NCBI RefSeq assembly: GCF_003226565.1
Contig: NZ_QKOE01000005.1
Coordinates: 234,846 to 298,845, forward strand
Length of the DNA stretch: 64,000 nucleotides
Reading direction: 5' to 3'
Source: Parazoarcus communis SWub3 = DSM 12120
GTDB taxonomy: Bacteria > Pseudomonadota > Gammaproteobacteria > Burkholderiales > Rhodocyclaceae
The position numbers were made by a program, and so were the translations under genes. Below the pieces are notes generated by a model. That model saw only the letters and a program-made list of their open reading frames with translations, searched no databases and was not told the DNA's origin. Shown piece by piece: positions 54,128 through 62,259 of the stretch (position 1 is the stretch's first letter; each line of letters starts with the position of its first letter).

Positions 54128-54173
54128 AGCATGACGGCCCGTGCGGAAGCGCTTCCGCACGGGCCGTCATGCT
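54128..54173. terminator. 46-bp perfect palindrome, probable bidirectional terminator
   Basis: Two 23-bp arms with no loop and no mismatch, centred between 54150 and 54151 (core GGAAGCGCTTCC). It lies between the convergent 53730 gene and lpdA. As RNA it would form a long G+C-rich hairpin in either direction. T-rich sequence is present only as TTCATTT just before it. Confidence 0.6.
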
Positions 54174-54187
54174 GCATCGAGGCCGGC

Positions 54188-55960
54188 CTACTTCTTGCGC
54201 ATCGGCGGCAGGTCGGTGCAACTGCCATGTGCCACTTCAGCCGCCATGCCTACCGTTTCGCCCAGGGTGGGATGCGGGTGAATGGTCTTGCCGATGTCCA
54301 CCGCGTCGGCACCCATTTCGATCGCCAGGCATACTTCGCCAATCATGTCGCCAGCGGATGGGCCGATGATGGTGCCGCCGATCACACGATGGCTTTCGGC
54401 GTCGAAGATCAGCTTGGTGAAGCCGTAGTCGGCACCGTTGGCGATTGCGCGACCGCTGGCCGCCCAGGGAAACTTCGCGACCTCAACCTTCTTGCCTTCA
54501 GCCTTGGCCTGTGCTTCGGTGTAGCCGACCCATGCCACCTCCGGATGGGTGTAGGCAACGCCGGGGATCACGGTCGCATCAAATGCGGCCTTCTGGCCGG
54601 CGGCCACTTCGGCGGCGACGTGAGCCTCATGCACCGCCTTGTGGGCGAGCATGGGTTGGCCGACGACGTCGCCAATGGCGAAGATGTGCGGCACATTGGT
54701 GCGCATCTGAGCGTCCACCGGGATGAAACCGCGTTCACCCACGATGACGCCCGCCTTGTCGGCGCCGATCTTCTTGCCATTGGGTGAGCGGCCCGCAGAT
54801 TGCAGGATCATGTCGTAACGTACCGGCTCGGTCGGCGCGCCTTCACCTTCGAACTTCACGTAAAGGCCATCGTCCTTCGCCTCGACGGCGACGGTCTTGG
54901 TCTTGAGCATGATCTTGTCGAAGCGGTGGGCGTTCTGCTTCTCCCAGACCTTGACTGCGTCGCGGTCCGGACCCTGCATCAGTCCATCCATCATCTCGAC
55001 GACGTCGATACGTGCGCCCAGCGTGGAGTACACCGTCGCCATTTCCAGGCCGATGATGCCGCCACCGATGACCAGCATCTTGCCCGGCACCTGGCGCAGC
55101 TCGAGCGCGCCGGTGGAGTCCACAATGCGCGGGTCGCGCGGGATGAAAGGCAGGTGCACCGCGGCAGAACCGGCGGCAATGATGCATTGCTTGAACCTGA
55201 CGACTTTCTTCGCGCCGGTCTTGTCCTGGCTGCTACCGGTGGTCTCTTCGACCTCGATGTGATGCGGGTCGAGGAAGTGGCCGTAACCGCGGATGATATC
55301 CACCTTGCGCGCCTTGGCCATGCCCGCCAGGCCACCGGTCAGCTTGCCGATGACGCCGTCCTTGTGCTTGCGTAGCGCGTCGACATCAATGGTCGGTTTG
55401 GCAAACTGGATCCCGGCGGTGTCGATATGTTCTGCCTCCTCGATCACTGCAGCGACGTGCAGCAGCGCCTTGGACGGAATGCAGCCGACGTTCAGGCACA
55501 CGCCACCCAGGGTGGCGTAGCGCTCGATGATGGCCGTCTTGAGACCGAGGTCGGCGGCGCGGAAGGCCGCGGAATAGCCGCCGGGGCCCGCGCCCAGCAC
55601 GACCATGTCGTATTCGACATCCGCACTGCCGCCGTGGCTGGCGGCGCTGGGCGCGGCAGCGGGGGCTGCCGGCGCCGGACTGGCTGTGGGCGCGGCTGCA
55701 GCCACAGAGGCACCGGCAGCGGCCGCTTCCACCTTGATCAGCACTGCACCCTCGCTGACCTTGTCGCCCAGTGCAACCAGTACCTCCTTGACTACGCCAG
55801 CGGCCGAGGAGGGGACGTCCATGGTGGCCTTGTCGGATTCCAGCGTGCAGATGGCATCATCCACCTTGATGCTGTCGCCGGGTTTGACGAACAACTCGAT
55901 GACTGGAACCGCGTCGAAGTCACCGATATCGGGGACTTTTACTTCAACGATCTGACTCAT
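54188..55960 (-). CDS. lpdA: Dihydrolipoamide dehydrogenase with N-terminal lipoyl domain (PDH E3)
   Basis: FAD enzyme that reoxidises dihydrolipoamide in the pyruvate dehydrogenase complex. The 590 residues start with a lipoyl domain (about 1-80, lipoyl-Lys in ESDKATMDVPSS), an Ala/Pro linker, then the E3 fold: FAD-binding VVLGAGPGGYSAAFRAADLG, redox disulfide GGVCLNVGCIPSK, and the C-terminal His-Glu region HPHPTLGETV. A lipoyl-E3 fusion is a feature of betaproteobacterial and neisserial PDH. An AAGGAGG precedes the ATG. Last gene of aceE-aceF-lpdA. Confidence 0.97.
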   Translation of the reverse strand: MSQIVEVKVPDIGDFDAVPVIELFVKPGDSIKVDDAICTLESDKATMDVPSSAAGVVKEVLVALGDKVSEGAVLIKVEAAAAGASVAAAAPTASPAPAAPAAAPSAASHGGSADVEYDMVVLGAGPGGYSAAFRAADLGLKTAIIERYATLGGVCLNVGCIPSKALLHVAAVIEEAEHIDTAGIQFAKPTIDVDALRKHKDGVIGKLTGGLAGMAKARKVDIIRGYGHFLDPHHIEVEETTGSSQDKTGAKKVVRFKQCIIAAGSAAVHLPFIPRDPRIVDSTGALELRQVPGKMLVIGGGIIGLEMATVYSTLGARIDVVEMMDGLMQGPDRDAVKVWEKQNAHRFDKIMLKTKTVAVEAKDDGLYVKFEGEGAPTEPVRYDMILQSAGRSPNGKKIGADKAGVIVGERGFIPVDAQMRTNVPHIFAIGDVVGQPMLAHKAVHEAHVAAEVAAGQKAAFDATVIPGVAYTHPEVAWVGYTEAQAKAEGKKVEVAKFPWAASGRAIANGADYGFTKLIFDAESHRVIGGTIIGPSAGDMIGEVCLAIEMGADAVDIGKTIHPHPTLGETVGMAAEVAHGSCTDLPPMRKK

Positions 55961-55972
55961 GGTGCGGCCTCC

Positions 55973-57613
55973 TTACAGCATGACCCGACGGAAGTCGGCC
56001 AGCAGTTGAGCGAGATAGACGTTGAAGCGGGTGGCGAGCGCACCGTCGATGACGCGGTGATCTGCGGTCAGCGACATCGGCAGGGTGAGGCGCGGCACGA
56101 ACTGCTTGCCATCCCACACCGGTTTCATCACCGACTTGTTGACGCCGAGGATGGCGACTTCGGGTGCGTTGACGATGGGCGCGAAGTAGGTGCCACCAAT
56201 GCCGCCCAGCGACGAGATGGTGAAGCAGGCGCCGGACATGTCGGCGGGGCCGAGCTTGCCGTCGCGTGCCTTCTTGGCCAGCGAGCCGGTCTCAGCGGCA
56301 ATGTCGAACACGCTCTTCTTGTCGGCATCCTTCACCACCGGTACCACCAGGCCATTGGGGGTATCGGCTGCGAAGGCGATGTTGAAGTACTTCTTGTAGA
56401 CCAGGTTGTCGCCGTCGAGGCTGGTGTTGAACTCGGGGAATTCCTGCAGCGCACGTACCGAGGCCTTGATGATGAAGGCGAGCATGGTGAGCTTCTTGCC
56501 GGACTTCTCGAACTCCTTGTTCATCTGGACGCGGAAGGCTTCCAGATCGGTGATGTCGGCATCCTCGTGATAGGTCACCGCCGGGATCATCGCCCAGTTG
56601 CGGGCGAGGTTCTGACCGGAAATCTTCTTGATGCGGGAGAGCGGCTTGACCTCGACTTCACCGAACTTGGAAAAATCGACCTTGGGCCAGGGCAGCAGGT
56701 CAAGCCCGCCACCCAGACTGCCGACGGCGGCTGCGGCCGGGGTCTTGCCCGGTACCACACCCGTACTCATCGCGCCCTTGATGAAGGCAGTGACGTCTTC
56801 TTTCAGGATGCGGTTCTTCGGGCCGCTGGCCTTGACCTGGGCGAGGTCGACCCCGAGTTCGCGGGCGTAGGCGCGCACCGACGGGCTGGCATGCACCTTG
56901 CCACCCAGCTTGACTGCAGAGGGGGCTGCGGAGGCGCTCGGAGTGGCAGCGGGGACCGACACCGGCGCTGCGGCGGGCGCTGCAGCAAGCGGTGCAACAG
57001 CGGCAGGTGTCGCCACTGAAGCGGGCGCACTGCCGGCAGTCTCGACCTTGATCATGACCGTACCTTGCGACACCTTGTCGCCGAGCTTGACCAGCACTTC
57101 CCTGACCACGCCGGCGGTCGAGGAGGGGACATCCATGGTGGCCTTGTCGGATTCGAGCGTGGCGATGGCATCGTCGACCTTGATCGTGTCGCCGACCTTG
57201 ACGAACAGCTCGATCACCGGCACGTCGGAGAAATCGCCGATATCAGGGACGGTGACGTCAACCACGCCCCCTCCTGTGGCGGCTACCGGCGCGGCTGCGG
57301 CTGCCGGGGCCGGCGCTGCGACAGGGGCTGGTGCAGCTGCAGGCGCGGCAGAAGGTGCAGCGGCGGCCGCGCCAGCTGCCTCGACCTTGATCATCAGACT
57401 GCCCTGCGACACCTTGTCGCCGACATTGACCAGGATTTCCCTGACCACGCCAGCGGCGGAGGAGGGCACATCCATGGTGGCCTTGTCGGACTCCAGCGTG
57501 GCGATGGCGTCGTCGACCTTGATGGTATCGCCGACCTTCACGAACAGCTCGATCACTGGCACGTCGGAGAAGTCGCCGATGTCCGGAACCTTCACTTCAA
57601 TCAATTGGCTCAT
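55973..57613 (-). CDS. aceF: Dihydrolipoamide acetyltransferase (PDH E2)
   Basis: Core of the pyruvate dehydrogenase complex, 546 residues. It has two N-terminal lipoyl domains (about 1-77 and 118-195, each with ESDKATMDVPSS) joined by Ala/Pro linkers, a peripheral subunit-binding domain (SPSVRAYARELGVDLAQVKA), and the catalytic acetyltransferase domain with the DHRVIDGA active-site motif. Codons for the lipoyl domains are near-identical, so the DNA carries a long direct repeat. A strong AAGGAGA precedes the ATG. Confidence 0.97.
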   Translation of the reverse strand: MSQLIEVKVPDIGDFSDVPVIELFVKVGDTIKVDDAIATLESDKATMDVPSSAAGVVREILVNVGDKVSQGSLMIKVEAAGAAAAAPSAAPAAAPAPVAAPAPAAAAAPVAATGGGVVDVTVPDIGDFSDVPVIELFVKVGDTIKVDDAIATLESDKATMDVPSSTAGVVREVLVKLGDKVSQGTVMIKVETAGSAPASVATPAAVAPLAAAPAAAPVSVPAATPSASAAPSAVKLGGKVHASPSVRAYARELGVDLAQVKASGPKNRILKEDVTAFIKGAMSTGVVPGKTPAAAAVGSLGGGLDLLPWPKVDFSKFGEVEVKPLSRIKKISGQNLARNWAMIPAVTYHEDADITDLEAFRVQMNKEFEKSGKKLTMLAFIIKASVRALQEFPEFNTSLDGDNLVYKKYFNIAFAADTPNGLVVPVVKDADKKSVFDIAAETGSLAKKARDGKLGPADMSGACFTISSLGGIGGTYFAPIVNAPEVAILGVNKSVMKPVWDGKQFVPRLTLPMSLTADHRVIDGALATRFNVYLAQLLADFRRVML

Positions 57614-57633
57614 GTTCTTGTCTCCTTCAGCGC

Positions 57634-60315
57634 TCAGACGGACATCGGGTTCGGCTTGCTCGGGTCAAGCTTGTACTTGACCAGTGCAGCAGCGACCTTG
57701 TCGCGTTCGATGGAGCCTTCGTCAGCCAGCGCCTTGAGTGCAGCCAGCGTGACCCAGTGGCGGTCGACTTCGAAGAAGTGACGCAGCTTCTCGCGGGTGT
57801 CGGAGCGGCCGAAGCCGTCGGTACCCAGGGTGACGTAGGTGTTCTTGACGAAGGGACGGATCTGCTCGGCAAACAGCTTGATATAGTCGGTTGCAGCCAC
57901 CACCGGGCCGACCGCGCCGTCGAGCTTTTGCTCGACGTGCGACTTCTTCGGTGCCTCGAGCGGATGCAGCAGGTTCCAGCGCGCGGCGTCCTGGCCGTCA
58001 CGGGCCAGTTCGTTGAAGCTCGGGCAGCCCCAGAGGTCGGCCTCGACACCCCAGTCGTTCTTGAGCAGTTCCGCCGCTGCGATGACTTCGTTGAAGATCG
58101 TGCCCGAACCCAGCAGTTGCACACGCGGGCCCTTGCTGTCGGCGCCTTTGCGGAAGGCGTACATTCCCTTGATGATGTCGGCTTCGGCACCAGCGGGCAT
58201 TTCCGGGTGCTCGTAATTTTCGTTCATCACCGTGATGTAGTAATACACATCTTCCTGCTCGGCGAACATACGGCGCATGCCGTCCTGCACGACGACGGCC
58301 ACTTCGTACTGGAAGGTGGGGTCGTAGCTGATGCAGTTCGGAATCATGTTGGCCAGCAACAGGCTGTGACCATCTTCGTGCTGCAGACCTTCGCCGTTGA
58401 GTGTAGTGCGGCCGGCCGTACCACCAATCAGGAAGCCGCGGGTGCGTTGGTCGGCTGCGGCCCAGCACAGATCCATGGTGCGTTGCAGGCCGAACATCGA
58501 GTAGAAGATGTAGAACGGCACCATCTGCACGCCATGCACGCTGTAGGCGGTGCCGGCGGCAATCCAGTCAGCCATGGCGCCCGCTTCGTTGATGCCTTCC
58601 TGCAGCACCTGACCGGTCTGGCTTTCCTTGTAGAACATCAGCTGGTCATGGTCTTCGGGGACGTACTTCTGGCCTTCCTGGTTCCAGATGCCGTACTGGC
58701 GGAACATGCCTTCCATGCCGAAGGTGCGGCTCTCGTCGGGCACGATCGGCACGATGTGCTTGCCGATCTGCTTGTCCTTGAGCAGCGTGTTCATGATGCG
58801 CACGATGGCCATTGTGGTGGACAGTTCGCGGCCTTCGCCGGAGGCCTTCAGCAGTGCGCCAAAGGCATCCAGTGCCGGCACCGTCAGGGCGTCGGCCTTG
58901 CGCCGGCGGGTGGGCAGGAAGCCGCCCAGGGCCATGCGGCGTTCGCGCATGTACTTGTATTCGGCGGAGTCTTCCGGGAACTTCAGGTAGGGCAGCTCTG
59001 CGAGCTGGTCGTCCGGCACCGGCAGGCCGAAGCGGTCACGGAAACGACGGATCGCGTCCACGTCCATCTTCTTCTGCTGGTGCGAGATGTTCATTGCCTC
59101 GCCCGACTGGCCCATGCCGAAGCCCTTGATGGTCTTGGCCAGGATCAGCGTCGGCTGGCCCTTGTGGGTGACGGCGGCGTTGTAGGCGGCAAAGATCTTG
59201 AAGATGTCGTGACCGCCGCGGTTCAGGTTCCACACCTCATCGTCGGTCCAGTCGGCGACCAGTGCCTTCAACTCCGGGGTGTTGAAGAAGTGCTCGCGCA
59301 CGTAGGCGCCATCCTTGGCCTTGAAGGTCTGATACTCGCCGTCGCACAACTCCATCATGCGCTTCTTGAGGATGCCCTTCTTGTCGCGCTCGAACAGCGC
59401 ATCCCAGTGGGTGCCCCAGATCAGCTTGATGACGTTCCAGCCGGCGCCGCGGAATTCGGCTTCGAGTTCCTGGATGATCTTGCCGTTGCCACGCACCGGG
59501 CCGTCCAGCCGTTGCAGGTTGCAGTTGATGACGAAGATCAGGTTGTCGAGCTTTTCGCGGCCGGCCATGCCGATGGCGCCAAGCGATTCAACCTCATCGG
59601 TTTCGCCGTCGCCGAGGAAAGCCCACACCTTGCGCTGTTCGGCTTTCTTGGCGTCGATCAGATCGCGGCTGGCGAGGTACTTCATGAAGCGTGCGGAGTA
59701 GATCGCGCACAGTGGGCCGAGGCCCATCGAAACGGTGGGGAACTGCCAGAAATCGGGCATCAGCCAGGGGTGCGGATAGGACGAGATACCCTTGCCGTCG
59801 ACTTCCTGGCGGAAGTTGTCCATCTGGTCGTCAGTCAGGCGACCGAGCATGTAGGCGCGCGAATAGACACCCGGCACCGAGTGGCCCTGAAAGTAGATCA
59901 GGTCGCCACCGGTTTCGTGGTCGAGGCTTTTCCAGAAGTGCGAGAAGCCGACGTCGTACAGCGCGGCGGACGAAGCGAACGAAGCAATGTGGCCGCCGAC
60001 GTTGGTGTGCTTGTTGGCGCGAACGACCATCGCCATCGCGTTCCAGCGGATGTAGGAGTGGAGCTTGATCTCCATGTCCGCATCGCCCGGGTACTTGGGC
60101 TGCTGGGTGGCGGGGATGGTGTTGATGTATTGGGTGGTCGCGGAATAGGGCAGGTTGATGCCTTCCTCGCGCGCGCTGTCGATCAGCCTTTCGATCAGGT
60201 AGTGAGCGCGTTCGGCGCCTTCATGTTCGATTACGGCGGCGATGGCGTCGAGCCATTCTTGCGTCTCCTGGCTATCCGGGTCGGTTTTCAGAAGGACGTT
60301 TGATGTTCCGGTCAT
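57634..60315 (-). CDS. aceE: Pyruvate dehydrogenase E1 component (homodimeric)
   Basis: Thiamine-diphosphate enzyme that decarboxylates pyruvate and acetylates the lipoyl groups of AceF. The 893 residues match AceE-type homodimeric E1. The ThDP motif is GDGETDEVESLGA, with the Asn about 28 residues later; HIASFASSAALYDVGFSHFW and KTIKGFGMGQSGE are conserved. The ATG at 60315 has AGGAGA seven bases upstream; a start five codons earlier is less likely. First gene of the operon. Confidence 0.97.
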   Translation of the reverse strand: MTGTSNVLLKTDPDSQETQEWLDAIAAVIEHEGAERAHYLIERLIDSAREEGINLPYSATTQYINTIPATQQPKYPGDADMEIKLHSYIRWNAMAMVVRANKHTNVGGHIASFASSAALYDVGFSHFWKSLDHETGGDLIYFQGHSVPGVYSRAYMLGRLTDDQMDNFRQEVDGKGISSYPHPWLMPDFWQFPTVSMGLGPLCAIYSARFMKYLASRDLIDAKKAEQRKVWAFLGDGETDEVESLGAIGMAGREKLDNLIFVINCNLQRLDGPVRGNGKIIQELEAEFRGAGWNVIKLIWGTHWDALFERDKKGILKKRMMELCDGEYQTFKAKDGAYVREHFFNTPELKALVADWTDDEVWNLNRGGHDIFKIFAAYNAAVTHKGQPTLILAKTIKGFGMGQSGEAMNISHQQKKMDVDAIRRFRDRFGLPVPDDQLAELPYLKFPEDSAEYKYMRERRMALGGFLPTRRRKADALTVPALDAFGALLKASGEGRELSTTMAIVRIMNTLLKDKQIGKHIVPIVPDESRTFGMEGMFRQYGIWNQEGQKYVPEDHDQLMFYKESQTGQVLQEGINEAGAMADWIAAGTAYSVHGVQMVPFYIFYSMFGLQRTMDLCWAAADQRTRGFLIGGTAGRTTLNGEGLQHEDGHSLLLANMIPNCISYDPTFQYEVAVVVQDGMRRMFAEQEDVYYYITVMNENYEHPEMPAGAEADIIKGMYAFRKGADSKGPRVQLLGSGTIFNEVIAAAELLKNDWGVEADLWGCPSFNELARDGQDAARWNLLHPLEAPKKSHVEQKLDGAVGPVVAATDYIKLFAEQIRPFVKNTYVTLGTDGFGRSDTREKLRHFFEVDRHWVTLAALKALADEGSIERDKVAAALVKYKLDPSKPNPMSV

Positions 60316-60419
60316 GGTCTGTCTCCTCATGACTTTTGGTTGGCAGGTTCTACCCGGGTAGGGCAGGGGTGCGTATTGCGCGCGCGACCGAACCGATACA
60401 AGCCCGGTTGCTGTTTCGA

Positions 60420-60448
60420 ACTATAAAACGTTGTTTCGCATTGTGCAA
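60420..60448 (-). promoter_or_regulatory. Sigma-70 promoter of aceE-aceF-lpdA
   Basis: Minus strand: TTGCAC (60448-60443), a 17-nt spacer, TATAGT (60425-60420), about 105 bp before the aceE ATG. Both boxes are one base from consensus or near it, at ideal spacing. Confidence 0.75.
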
Positions 60449-60606
60449 TATTTTTATGATGCGAATCAGGTTGTCGCCTCCTGTCGGTGAATCGGGGTGA
60501 AGCGCTTGAGGCCGACGTCCCTTGCGAGCCGAAGGCGAAACGTGGGCTGAAAAGCAGACAGGGCTCGTCGCATCGCTGCGCGAGCCCTGTCGGGACATCG
60601 GTCGGG

Positions 60607-60656
60607 AAAAAAATCGGCCGGGGGTGAGGGAGGGAGGGAGAGTTCCCCCGGCCGAT
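60607..60656 (-). terminator. Rho-independent terminator of the binding-protein gene
   Basis: Minus strand: ATCGGCCGGGGG, a 20-nt purine/pyrimidine-biased loop, CCCCCGGCCGAT, then seven T (60613-60607). It lies 28 bp past the stop codon. Confidence 0.88.
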
Positions 60657-60683
60657 CGGGAAAGTGTGGTGCTGGCGTGGCGA

Positions 60684-61898
60684 TCATTGCTGCCTGACTC
60701 GTTGCCGGTCCTGCTCGTAAGCATGGACCACCTGACCCTTGCGGACTTCGCCCATGAAGAGTTGCTCAGGCGAGGTGAAGGTCTCGTGGCGGGCCTTCGA
60801 GAAGGGGCGATCATAATCCATGATCACGCCGTGTACCCGAGTGTCGAGGTTTTCCAGCGCTTCACGGATGCGCTCGCCCTCGGTGCTGCCAGCCTGCCGT
60901 ATTGCTGCTGCAAGCAAGAGTGCAGAATCATACCCTTGTGCGGCGGCAGGTGGCACCGGAATTCTCTCGGTGCCCGTTTGTGCTCGCCACGCCTGCAGGA
61001 ATGCCTGCCGCCGTGGGGTGTCGGGTGCCTGGATGAAGGTTTGCGGCATGCGTGCGCCTTCGGCATTGGGGCCGGCATTGTCGATGAAGTTGGACATCGC
61101 CAGTGTCCAGCTGCCGATCATCGGTACCCGCCAGTTCAGCCGGGCCATGCCGTTGGCGATCTGGGCCAGCTCCGGTCCGATACCGTAGGTCAGGATGACT
61201 TCAGCGCCGGCCTGGCGGGCACGCAGTAGTGCCGGGGTCATGTCAGCCTGGCGGATCTGGAAGCGCTCGACGACGACGGGCTTGATGCCAATCCTGTCCA
61301 ACGCACGTTCGAGATCCTCACGGCCGAGTTGTCCGTAATTGGTGGCGTCGTGAAAAATGGCGATGCGACGGAACCCTCGGCGCTCGGTCGCTTCCTTGAC
61401 GATCATTGCGGCTTGCAGGGTGTCGTGGGCCGATACGCGGAAGATGTAGTTCTCGGAAAACTCGGGCGGCTGGAACTGCTTGGTGATCAGCGAGCCGGTG
61501 GCTACCGAGGTGACCATCGGAATGCGTGCCGTCTGGTAATAGCGCTGGCTTGCCAGCGCCACGCCCGTGTTGACGATGCCCAATGCGGCGACGATGCCTT
61601 CCTTGTTGATCAAATCCTGGACGACCTGAGCGCCGCGTTCGTTGCGTGCCTCGTCGTCACGCTCGACCAGTTCGATTGTCCGCCCCAGCAGGCCGCCGGC
61701 AGCATTGATCTCGGCAATTGCAATGCGGATGCCCTCGCGCATCGAGATACCCATCGGGCTGGAGCCACCGGTGAAGGGGCCGGAAACACCAATACGGATC
61801 GGTGGTGGAGGCAGCGTAGCCGTTGCTGCCCCGCCCGGCTGACTGATCAGCATGGCAGCCAGTGCGAGCAGATGCCGGAGGGCGGTGCGTCGAGACAT
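60684..61898 (-). CDS. Periplasmic ABC-type branched-chain amino-acid-like binding protein
   Basis: Type I periplasmic binding protein of 404 residues (LivJ/LivK, Leu/Ile/Val-binding family). The signal peptide (about 1-30, ALRHLLALAAMLISQPGGAATA) is followed by PIRIGVSGPFTGGSSPMGISMREGIRIA, the usual first strand and loop, and AEVILTYGIGPELAQIANGM in the second lobe. The ATG at 61898 starts the signal peptide; upstream in-frame codons run into the MITE-like element and are not conserved. No permease or ATPase gene is nearby; the divergent neighbour is a PAS sensor, so the protein may serve sensing as well as, or instead of, uptake. Confidence 0.85.
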   Translation of the reverse strand: MSRRTALRHLLALAAMLISQPGGAATATLPPPPIRIGVSGPFTGGSSPMGISMREGIRIAIAEINAAGGLLGRTIELVERDDEARNERGAQVVQDLINKEGIVAALGIVNTGVALASQRYYQTARIPMVTSVATGSLITKQFQPPEFSENYIFRVSAHDTLQAAMIVKEATERRGFRRIAIFHDATNYGQLGREDLERALDRIGIKPVVVERFQIRQADMTPALLRARQAGAEVILTYGIGPELAQIANGMARLNWRVPMIGSWTLAMSNFIDNAGPNAEGARMPQTFIQAPDTPRRQAFLQAWRAQTGTERIPVPPAAAQGYDSALLLAAAIRQAGSTEGERIREALENLDTRVHGVIMDYDRPFSKARHETFTSPEQLFMGEVRKGQVVHAYEQDRQRVRQQ

Positions 61899-61981
61899 CT
61901 TCACATTGTGTTCGCGACAGGCCCCGCCAAAAATTGGCGGAAACCCCAAGCGCTTCCGACCCGGCCCCTGTCCGGCAGCCT

Positions 61982-62150
61982 CTAGGAGGCTGTCGGGCTT
62001 GAGGCCGATCTGCTGCGCCAGTGGGAGAAACGGTCCATATCTGCCCGTTTTTTCGTTGCATGGAATGACTATGCGCCTCAAAAACAGCCGAATCTGTCCT
62101 CGTTTTCCCCCTCGGCTCGCTACGATCGCTCAAGTCCGACAGCCTCCTAG
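61982..62150. mobile_element. MITE-like element with 22-bp terminal inverted repeats
   Basis: CTAGGAGGCTGTCGG... (61982-62003) is repeated in reverse at 62129-62150 with one mismatch in 22. The 169-bp unit encodes no protein and lies in the 361-bp gap between the binding-protein gene and the sensor gene. Ends that read GAGGCTGTCGGACTTG look like an insertion-sequence or MITE terminus. I see no convincing target-site duplication. Confidence 0.6.
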
Positions 62151-62259
62151 GGTATTTCCCGATGTCTTCAAGCCGGCCCGACGGCAACAATGCGACGTCA
62201 TTTCGCACGTTTTTCCGCTTCGGACTAACGACTGCTGACGACACTCCGGCAAGGCTTTC

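Larger units (their letters stand above)
60316..60683. other. 368-bp intergenic region upstream of aceE
   Basis: It holds the aceE promoter (60420-60448), an 11-bp inverted repeat GACAGGGCTCG/CGAGCCCTGTC (60557-60567 and 60581-60591), and the terminator of the binding-protein gene (60607-60656). The A+T-rich stretch at 60418-60460 lies around the promoter and includes the near-palindrome TTTCGCATTGTGCAA. No gene is visible. Confidence 0.6.

Noticed and set aside
57757-60303. An 848-codon open frame on the plus strand opposite aceE
   Set aside because: Shadow of aceE. It has no ribosome-binding site or conserved motif, and aceE is complete and in an operon.
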